This document shows, piece by piece, positions 56,396 through 64,000 of a DNA stretch of 64,000 bases (its first letter is position 1; every line of letters begins with the position of its first letter). The notes beneath the pieces were generated by a model. It made no database searches. It saw only the letters and a program-made list of their open reading frames with translations, and was not told the DNA's origin. Made by a program: the position numbers and the translations under genes. Source of the DNA: Calliphora vicina (Eukaryota; Arthropoda; Insecta; Diptera; Calliphoridae); the NCBI RefSeq assembly GCF_958450345.1, contig NC_088783.1, forward strand, positions 58,504,395 to 58,568,394, in the 5' to 3' direction.

Positions 56396-56940
56396 GCCGT
56401 ATCTTATAAACCCTTCACCAAATTATACTTCAAAATACAAATTTTAAATATTTTTAGGTAAACAAAATTTATTATTATTTTTTTTTCATTTTTTGGAAAA
56501 AATAATTTTTCGTATTATTTTAATTTTTTTTTCATTAAATTAAATTTTTTTTTAAGTTTAAAATTTTTTTTTTGTTTTTTAATTTTTTTTTGGTGAAAAA
56601 AATATTGGTTTTAAAAATATTTTTTTCCGATTTTTATCCATTATAGGTCCAACTTACTACGGTATTATATACGTCTGTGCAAGGGTCTTTGAAATATCTA
56701 TCATTAGATATCCATATTGTCTATATTAATGACTTAGTAATCCAGATATAGGTCAAAAATTGTTCATCATATCTCAGCCATTTGTGGACCGTTTTGCTGA
56801 TTTTAAATAGGAAACTTCTCGAAAGCATGTCAGACAGAATTATTGAAGATTTGGATCCCGAAGATATCTGGGGTCTTCAGAAAATTGATTTCAACAGACA
56901 GACATACAGATAGACGGACAGACAGACTGACAGACAGAAA
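56396..56940 (-). repeat. mini-me/DINE-1-like element, copy D
   Basis: Minus orientation: TGCCGTATCTTATAAACCCT, CACCAAATTATACTTCAAAA, CCATATTGTCTATATTAATG, CACAAATGGCTGAGATATGA-type inverse, CGAAAGCATGTCAGACAGAA, and a GACGGACAGACAGACTGACA block. It stops there; the CATTCCG core is absent. Its 3' hairpin continues at 54833-54847 on the far side of the inserted TIR element. Confidence 0.8.
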
Positions 56941-57149
56941 AAAGATATAAGTCACCTTTGCTTTTAAAAAACAGCAATATCTACATTTTTTTAATTTTTT
57001 AATTGAAAATCGTTTACTTTTGGATCCATAATTGATATTGCTCTGGAATCTTTTGTATATTATTGGTAATTTAGTTGTATAACTAACAAAAAAAATCGAA
57101 ACTATTTGGTTCAAAAGTATGACATGCTTTCCAAAAATATGAAAACCTT

Positions 57150-57560
57150 TGGAATCTAACGGGAAACAAAAAATGGCACATGTTAAAAAATTTTACATAG
57201 CGTCGCCCCTGGAGAATTTGTAGGACCCATTTTATTAACTTAAACTCGAATACTCCTTGTAAACGTCAAATTTTATCCCGATCGGACCAGACGTTTAGAA
57301 ATATCTGAATTATTTCCAAAAAAAATCTAAGCTCCTGGAAATAATGTACAACAGAGAATATTTCAAAATAAAAATTGTCTGTTTAAGTTTTAATTGAGAT
57401 CCTCCACAGATCCTACGATCTGTCTATGTCCATCCGTTCGTCTGTTGAAAACATAAGGCCCAAACGAAAGGAGGAGAAATATAGGTCCATGATTTCACCT
57501 AGCCCCATACAAATGTCCCCCTGGAATACTGTTGAGCAGTCATAAATATGTTGATTACAC
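57150..57560 (-). repeat. dispersed non-coding repeat (ACAGACGGAC type)
   Basis: Inverse relative of 48060-48330 over its right part. The left part carries GTAGGACCCATTTTATTAAC and TTTATCCCGATCGGACCAGA, short conserved blocks of a common fly repeat. No coding content. Confidence 0.55.
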
Positions 57561-57662
57561 AGTGCTAGTTGAAAAAACTGTCAAGCGGGTAATTTTATTG
57601 CGGAATTTAAGTTTTTTCAGTTTATTCAATAAACTATACCGTTTTTGAGTTACGTGAATATA

Positions 57663-58922
57663 CAGTAGTTGACAAAACAATGGAAACTTTTCCAAATATT
57701 TCATTAGTGGCCTAAAATCTGAAATAATTTTTTAAAAAATTTTAACATTTTTGTAGTATTTTATTTGTATACTTTTATTAACTTAATTTAACAAAAAACA
57801 AAGGACATAATTAATTAAATTCTAAAAATGAAAAAACAAAATTAAAAGATTTCTTTATTACGGCATTGACAAAACAATGGAAACTTAGGTATTATTTTAA
57901 CAAATATGGTCTAAACTTTGCAATAACTCAATATTTTGTTGGGTATCACTTATTTTTTATAACTGCTACACATCGACGATGCATTGAACCAATTAAAGAG
58001 TCAATGGTCTCCTTTGAAATATTTTGCCATTCCCTTATAAATCTCTATGAATTGGGCCCATAACTTGCCCTGAAAAACCTCCCCATACCATAATATTGCC
58101 ACCGCCAAACTTTACAGTCTTATTTGTGTACTTTGGATCTAATCTTTTTCCCTTTGGTCGTCTTACAAATGTTCTCCCATCACTGCCTCTTAAATTGTAT
58201 TTGAATTCGTCGGAAAAGAGGACAGTATTCCATTTCTGTATCGACCAGTTTAAATGATCCCTGGCAAATTGTAGACGAGCAGAACGGTTCTTTTTAGAAA
58301 TGAGTGGTTTTTTCCCAGGACGATAGCAACCAAGACCAGCCTCATTTGCCCTGCGACTAACTGTTCGGGTACTTATTTCTAATTTTAGGCTATTAACAAC
58401 CTCTCGAGGAGTTATTTTTGGGAATTTCTTGAACTCTCTCGCTATTAAATTATCTTGTCTAGGAGTAGTCTTACGAGGTCTTCCACCTAAATGTTGAGTT
58501 TTTACAGAACCGGTCTCACGAAATTTCTTTATAATTTTTGAAACTGCTGATTTATTTATTGAATATTTGTCACAGATACTTTTTTGTTTTAAACCAGCTT
58601 TAAAATCTTAACTTTAGCCATTTTCGTTAACTTTGAAAAAAAGCAATTATGCGAAAAATTGTGAAAAATTACCAGAATTTAAACATCATTCTTTTAAATA
58701 TTATTTTCGTTTTACACTTCTTTCTTGCAGAAGTTTAAAAGTTTCCATTGTTTTGTCAGTAGCGAAATAGTGAATATTTTTAATTTTGTTCCCTTTTTTC
58801 AGAATATAATTAATTATGTTGTTTGTTTTTCAGTTAATTTATATAAATAAAACTATACAAGTAAAATAATAAAAAAAAAAAATTTATTTAAAAAAAAATA
58901 TTTTAAATTTTGTCAACCACTG
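57663..58922 (-). mobile_element. Tc1 element with IR/DR-type ends
   Basis: Outer left CAGTAGTTGACAAAACAATG (57663) and inner left TTGACAAAACAATGGAAAC (57866) are about 200 bp apart. Inner right GTTTCCATTGTTTTGTC (58741) and outer right TTTTGTCAACCACTG (58908) are about 160 bp apart. Doubled sites in each arm are the IR/DR layout known from several Tc1 elements. TA flanks on the left; the right flank is TG, probably mutated. Confidence 0.82.
57947..58621 (-). pseudogene. Tc1 transposase lacking the second Asp and the Glu
   Basis: Start MAKVKIL at 58621, then a one-base slip. After the slip the frame is open for about 180 codons. It reads GLKQKSICDKYSINKSAVSK (helix-turn-helix), GGRPRKTTPRQDN (GRPR linker), EVVNSLKLEISTRTVSRR (second helix-turn-helix), NTVLFSDEFKYN (first Asp), FGGGNIMVWGGFS and VMGPIH. 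It then jumps in another frame to RFIREWQNISKETIDSLIGS and RRCVAVIKNK, then stop. The roughly 100 residues holding the second Asp and the Glu are gone. It keeps both DNA-binding modules but cannot catalyse. Confidence 0.85.
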
Positions 58923-58924
58923 TG

Positions 58925-60760
58925 TATCCTTTGTCAAATGCTTGTCCAACAAGTGTTCAATGTAGATTAATCACTCAACTAGTGGTGTGGTGAAGAAGCT
59001 ACAAAAATCGGTCGATTAGGTAGTGGATGACATCAGGTGGTTGATGTGATCCAGTGTGCTTGAGTTATAAACATTAATCGTTTCTCAAATTCATGGCCTA
59101 TTAATGTTCAAATTACTAAAAGCTCATACCATCAATAAGAAGGATACCATATAAAACTTATATAAATTCAAATAACAGGAACAGCAATTATAATTAAACC
59201 CTATCCTAATATAGTACAAATTCAAAAATTATGTCCTTAAAATTTACATTTGTAATTGTATTTAAAAAGCTTCTATTGTGATTTTAGCATTAATTCTATT
59301 GAAATTGTTTCAATTCAATGAATTTAATTTACAAGACACGAAGAAAATATATAAATTGTTGCCACTTTCGGTTTACCGAAATATTTTATTGAAACTGTAG
59401 CGTGGTGACAAATTCGGTTGTAACAACGAATCTGTTTTCTCTGTACAGGGTATTCCAAATTCATCCTTACTTACCTGTTAAACTGTTACATTTTCAAATC
59501 CACAACATTCTCACTTCTTTGCTCTTATTATTAAGATAAACTACATCCCGTATTTAGTTTATTTTCCAAAAAAAAGAAAAACTTGTAATGCAAGTTCAAT
59601 GTGATGATAAACCAAAAAAAAAAAAGTAATAAAAAGCAATTCTACATAAACTGCAGCACAACATGTCGTGTTGCCTGGAACTAAGAACAACAACCGAAAC
59701 CACAATTATGATCACTTTGTAGAGCCTGCAGTCGGTATACACCGACCGCCCGACTTACAAAAAAGACCGCACTTAGTTGGGTAACAGCAACAGAAGCCCG
59801 TTGTGTATAAGTAATTGTGGTTTTACCAGCGTTACACATTCCCGTAACTATATATATTTTTTTTTAATAATTCTGCCTCTACTTCTTCACCATTATCATG
59901 GTCGTCGTCGTCATCATATTTTTACAAAGTTGTTGTGGTTCCACAGCTTATTGTAGCCTGTGGCTTTAAACGAGGCGTTGTGCTAATTGATTTTCCCGCT
60001 TAAGTTTTACAGTGCCTCCATTAAAAGTTGTATATATGTATATTTTTTTGTGCCTTTCCTTCATTCTTTCCATTTTGGGTTCTCATACCAATCATTTATT
60101 TTTTTCTTCTTGTGTCGCTAAAGTCTTGTGGTTGGCTTTTTTATAAGGTTTTTTTTTGTATAAATTGAGTTTTATTAGCAGCAGTCGTTGCATGTAATTG
60201 ACTTTATTATTATACTTTATTATACAGCTTTTTTATTATTATGATTTTTTGTTAAAAATTTGTCTAAATTATTTGTTGACATGCTTTCATAAATATTTGA
60301 ATGTCTTTTTACTCCTTTTTATTTAATAATGATGGTGTTAACAACGTCTGTATATTTTAATGGTTATTAAGATTTTTATTTTAGGTTTTTTGGTAATAAA
60401 ATGTAGCAATGTTGGTTGAATGGATTTGGTGTTGAGATAAAAATGAAGAAGAAGGAAATTTGAGGAATGTTCCTCCCAAATATAGGCAGCAACATGGCTT
60501 AGTTTTGGGGGGTTTCTCCATAATTCTATTCGAAAGGAAATCGTTTCGAATTAAAATGTATTTAGCACACAATTTCGAACATTTCCGTTTTCGCATTGAG
60601 TTACGCAGTAACCCCCCTGTATTAAAGTTTTGGTAGATCCTAACAAATACGTGGTAAATGAAATATATCAAGTCTTATTTACAACAAGCCAAAGTCTTTG
60701 ATTAAACTGCAGTTCTGCCCTATTAAGATACATGCAGTCATATTAGATATTCCCAATCGA
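58925..60760. other. no gene recognised
   Basis: AT-rich intron-like DNA; one MITE end at 59411-59442. A GTCGTCGTCGTCATC run lies near 59900. No domain seen. Confidence 0.5.
59411..59442. repeat. single end of the GAGAAAACAGATT MITE family
   Basis: AATTCGGTTGTAACAACGAA, then TCTGTTTTCTCT, matches the right end of the MITE at 13407-13648. No left partner was found. Confidence 0.6.
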
Positions 60761-61029
60761 AATATCCATTGCTTCGGACTTCAGCTAAAATATAGCATAT
60801 CAGGAAAATGTCATCCACGAAATTTAGTCTCATTTTGCATAAGGGTTTGGCAACGATCGTATTACGATCGACATCAATCTCATATATTTGCCCTTTGGAA
60901 CTTGGAATTCAGTTAATGTATTGGGTAAAACAAAAAACATACATATGGATTCACTTGAGTTTCCATCCATACTCGATTTGTATTTACTTACTTGTTTTGG
61001 ATATCCATGTCAGGAATATCCTCTCCCCT

Positions 61030-62562
61030 TATAATTTCTGTAGGGCACAACAGACATACCTTAAATGCAGATCGATGGAGACAGCCTTGCATGACGTTGT
61101 CGTAACTATCCAGGAGACACTTGATAGAAAGGAGTATTTATGCGTTTAATAATGTGAACATATCCGGAATAGTCGATGTATTAGGTGACTTAGGTATTGA
61201 TCAACGGATAACAAACTGGACAGGAAATATTCTTAAGAGCAGGGTCATACACTCAAATATGGGTATTGGTAGGACAAGGAAAGTTGTGACAAAGGGCACA
61301 CCACAAGGTGGTGCCATCTCTCCACATTTGTGGAATCTTATATGGGATAGGGAAAACGGTCTAGCGGTCAACCTTGCCAAAACCGAATACCAGAAGATAT
61401 AAAATTCCAGAGCTCAGACTTGCACGACTTGATGGCAATTTTCTGAAGATTTCGAGTTAAGCTAAGCTCTCGTGGAAACGTAATGCTGAGAGTCGAATGA
61501 GGAAGGCCTTATATATATGTAAGAAAACCTTTCGAAAGAGATGAGGTTTTAAACCATATATTGTACACTGGACGAGAACCCCATTTTGATCTATGGGGTT
61601 CTCGTTTGGTGGTGAGCGGTGGACATTAAAACTCAGCTTTCTATTCTAAACAAGGTACAAAGACTAGCATGTCCTGCAATTACTGGCTCTATGAATTCCA
61701 CCCCTCAGGCCAGTCTAGAAACGATGCCAAATATAACCCCCCTTGATATATAATCAAATGCATTTCAGCTAATTAGAGTGACAATCAGTTGTATGAAAAA
61801 AAAGATTGTTCGAATTTTGAAAAATGGTGGTGCATCGATACGCGTGCTGAAATCGTTGTTCGATTTGGCTCAAATTTTCAGCAGTTAACCTAGTGTCACA
61901 ATATTCCACCCGGCATCTAAAAATCTAAAAAAAAATCGGCTGTCACCCTACTATACATATCTACTTGGGCAGCCTTGCATCAATCAAGTCTCTTAACTCC
62001 AACGTTATTAGGCCGTAATATCTTCTCAATTGTTTCCACTCATTGACACAACTAACACAACATCACAACGAGTTTATATGGGTTGCAGGACATGAGGGCA
62101 TCCGGGGAAGTGAAGTGTATGATGAATACTCAAGTCGTTCTTTGATGTAAGTCTTGCGCAAAGGGATATTCACACTCCCTGGGTTTCCGTATCGAATTTG
62201 ATAGATGAGATAGACTAAACTCAGATAGTCAAATATCATCTTTTGCACACTCTGACAAAGAATAGGACCAGGACTCTTTTGTCTCTTGGAAGGAATTGGA
62301 TTAGGCTTCTTATGGGTATAATTACTGGGCACTGTATGATTGTACAAATGTCGGAATATGATCAGATATATTAGAATTACCGGCTGGTTCTCACGGAGAC
62401 CACAGGCATCACATAGCCATCGGAATTTGGGAGGGAAACTATTCGCTTTTCATGTATGATTTTCAGCCTAAGAGGAAAACGTTTTTTCTAAGGGTTGCAC
62501 AATGGGTCACAAAGCCTCCGAGGGAACTCGCTAAATGGCGAGCAACCCACCTAACCTAACCA
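61030..62562 (+). pseudogene. LOA/R1-type LINE, RT to 3' end, decayed
   Basis: Plus strand in order: AQQTYLKCRSMETALHDVVV, TLDRKEYLC, AFNNVNISG, LGIDQRITNWTGNILKSRVI, KVVTKGTPQGGAISPHLW. The YADD region is missing, and NGLAVNLAKTEYQK follows. LIYGVLVWWW, STPQASLETM and NITPLDI follow to 61760. After a small insertion: RNase H IWVAGHEGIRGSEVYDEYSS (about 62070), LLSLGRNWIRLLMGIITGHC (about 62290) and a tail ending CCACCTAACCTAACC at 62562. Many stops and a deletion across the active site. Confidence 0.8.
61777..61955. mobile_element. MITE-like insertion in the LINE
   Basis: TAGAGTGACAATCAGTTGTA at the left and CGGCTGTCACCCTA at the right are imperfect inverses (GGGTGACAGCC type). It separates the RT tail from the RNase H part. 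Ends and target duplication are uncertain. Confidence 0.45.
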
Positions 62563-62658
62563 ACGTGTTTTGGATACCTACTGCATGCTTCTTCATCGTA
62601 CTGCCTCACAATAAACTTAGAACGTGAAAAAAATAAAATTTGTTAAAAAAGTGCGTTT

Positions 62659-63345
62659 GTATACCCTTCACCTTCCTGAGATGAGTATATAAAGTTTGTC
62701 ATTCCGTTTGTAATTTCCACAATATAATTTTCCGACCTTATAAAGTATATATATTCTGGATCCTTATAGATAGCGGAGTCGATTAAGCCATGTTCGTCTG
62801 TCCGTCTATCTGTCTGTTGAAATCAATTTTCTGAAGACCCCAGATATCTTCGGGATCCAAATCTTCAATAATTCTGTCAGACATGCTTTCGAGAATTTTC
62901 CTATTTAAAATCAGCAAAATTGGTGCACAAATGCCTGAGATATGAGGAAAAAACCAGGGCAACCTCGATTTTTGACCTATATCTGGATTACTAAGTCATT
63001 AATATAGACAATATGGATATCTAATGATATATATTTCATATATAAGGCCATAGTAAGTTGGACCTACAATGGGTCAAAATCTGAAAAAATGTTTTTTAAC
63101 CTGATTTTTGTTCCCCAAAAAAATTTAAAAAACAAAAAAACATTTTTTTAATTTATTTATGGGGTTCTTGTTAAATTTTTTAAATAATTTTTAAAATTTA
63201 AAAAAAAAAATTTTAAAATTTTAAAAATAATTTTTTTTCAATTTAAAAAAAAAATTTTGGAAAAAAATGTTTACCTAAAAATATTTAAAATTTTTATTTT
63301 GAAGTATAATTTGGTGAAGGCTATATAAGATTCGGCACTGTCGAA
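62659..63345 (+). repeat. mini-me/DINE-1-like element, copy F, near full length
   Basis: Starts TATACCCTTCACCTTCCTGA. It continues with TCATTCCGTTTGTAATTTCC, a TA run, ATAGCGGAGTCGATTAAGCC, a GTCTGTCCGTCTATCTGTCT block, AGACCCCAGATATCTTCGGG, and CAACCTCGATTTTTGACC. A poly-A/T-rich middle follows, then GGTGAAGGCTATATAAGATT and the hairpin TTCGGCACTGTCGAA at 63329-63345. Best reference copy in the window. Confidence 0.85.
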
Positions 63346-63373
63346 CTTGTTTAAACTTAAATCATTTCTTGAA

Positions 63374-63570
63374 ATTTCAGTACAAGGTCCCAGCGGACTT
63401 TTTCACACGTTCCAGTGTGAAATTGAACTATTGGTCGGATCCCTTGAACGATTCTAGATAAAATTACCTTGGACCTTTTCATACGTTCCCGTGCACCTTA
63501 AAATATCAATAGAAACTAAACTATTGGTCGGATCGCCTTGAACGATTCTATATAAAATTTCCTTGGAATA
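63374..63570. repeat. 93-bp direct repeat
   Basis: CTATTGGTCGGATCCCTTGA at 63428 and CTATTGGTCGGATCGCCTTG at 63521 each continue with ACGATTCTAxATAAAATT and CCTTGGA. Upstream TTTTTCACACGTTCC and TTTTCATACGTTCC also repeat. Non-coding. Confidence 0.8.
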
Positions 63571-63717
63571 CATGTGGGGGTCGGGTATACTTTCCATGGA
63601 CCATCAAGGAGTAATTTCAGTTTGAAAATTAAAAAGGTCCCCAATGACCTTCTCACCCATAGGAGGGTTAAAATAAAAATTTATTAATAAAAAATATTTT
63701 TTTTATCAAAAAATTTC

Positions 63718-64000
63718 AAAAAGTAGTCGAGGTTGTTTTCTTATATATCAGCCATTTGTGGGCCGATTTTCTCGATTTTAATTACCAATCGAACCGGGAC
63801 TATAGGGGATATATTGATGTAAGAAACATGTATGTATGTTATTTGGGGGCTACGGAAAGTTGATTTCAACACACAGATGGACAGACGGAAATGGCTATAT
63901 CGACTATCTATAACGATCTTATGGGGGTCGCAAATGAAAAATGTGGAAATTGTAAACGTAATAACGTACTTACATATGCCCTTGCCATGGTGAGGGGTAT
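63718..64000 (-). repeat. mini-me/DINE-1-like element, copy C (runs off the window)
   Basis: Minus orientation: GTCGAGGTTGTTTTCTTATA, CAGCCATTTGTGGGCCGATT, GGACAGACGGAAATGGCTAT, CGACTATCTATAACGATC and GCCCTTGCCATGGTGAGGGG at the window end. It matches the B1 variant (starting GGCAAGGGTATAT) rather than copies A or F. Confidence 0.75.

Noticed and set aside
60808..61020. N-terminal extension of the LINE RT frame at 61030
   Set aside because: The residues before about 61030 show no RT pattern and include stops in the RT frame, so the relation is unsupported.
1..64000. CRISPR array, rRNA gene or prokaryotic operon
   Set aside because: No regularly spaced identical repeats with unique spacers, no rRNA-like conserved blocks and no closely spaced genes; all tandem repeats found are eukaryotic satellite- or microsatellite-like.

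Overview
The window reads as non-coding, AT-rich genomic DNA of a higher fly. The signs are dense LOA/R1-type and jockey-type non-LTR retrotransposon remains, several Tc1/mariner lineages, and seven copies or fragments of a dipteran mini-me/DINE-1-like element (internal TA-rich and GTCY-rich blocks). An R1/LOA-type LINE tail ends in CCTAACC-rich sequence. A calyptrate fly (blowfly, house-fly or stable-fly relatives) is my inference; no single-copy host protein was found to prove it. There are no bacterial operons, rRNA genes or CRISPR arrays. The long stretches without recognised repeats look like fly intron or intergenic DNA. The only hints of a host gene are a 47-nt exon-like segment with good splice sites at 41803-41849 and a possible non-coding first exon ending in a strong donor at 44504.

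Layout. 0-10 kb: a mini-me copy, a mariner tail, then a minus-strand LOA/R1-type LINE (about 2.12-6.06 kb). That LINE is split by an apparently complete DD37E Tc1/mariner transposon (4082-5379) with perfect 27-bp ends, TA duplications and an unbroken 335-codon transposase. A second LINE piece lies at 8.4-9.1 kb. 9.6-13.7 kb: two inverted-repeat elements, doubled LINE RT pieces, an IS630-like transposase fragment abutting an internally deleted mariner, and a MITE. 15.9-24.2 kb: a cluster of diverged local duplications holding two mariner relics, a hAT-type MITE, a perfect 24-bp hairpin and a tRNA-like relic. 25.5-27.7 kb: a jockey-like LINE split by a 385-bp MITE with TTA duplications. 27.7-28.8 kb: a degenerate tandem array. 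31.0-31.6 kb: an uninterrupted AAAGG array of about 68 units. 33.2-35.0 kb: a LINE ORF1 pseudogene and a second IS630-like fragment. 35.0-36.6 kb: another tandem array.

39.4-41.65 kb: nested palindromic elements with a second tRNA-like relic. 42.0-43.3 kb: a Helitron-like repeat with A-B-B-A-B tandem units. 44.9-46.7 kb: a Tc1-like end, a MITE, and a long-TIR element carrying a piggyBac-type MITE with TTAA duplications. 47.2-47.9 kb: an internally deleted copy of an arthropod dispersed gene family of unknown function. 48.8-50.6 kb: mini-me copies with a Tc1 element (DD34E, broken) inserted near one 3' hairpin. 51-58.9 kb: LINE tail, satellite-like array, foldbacks, a 1.55-kb element inserted in another mini-me hairpin, and a Tc1 element with IR/DR ends and a truncated transposase. 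61.0-64.0 kb: LINE remains and two more mini-me copies.

The features do not form a pathway. They are a stratified record of transposition, and at three nests removing the insertion and one target copy restores the disrupted sequence. Only the DD37E transposase looks capable of making a full protein. Family assignments rest on motifs read by eye; no searches were run.
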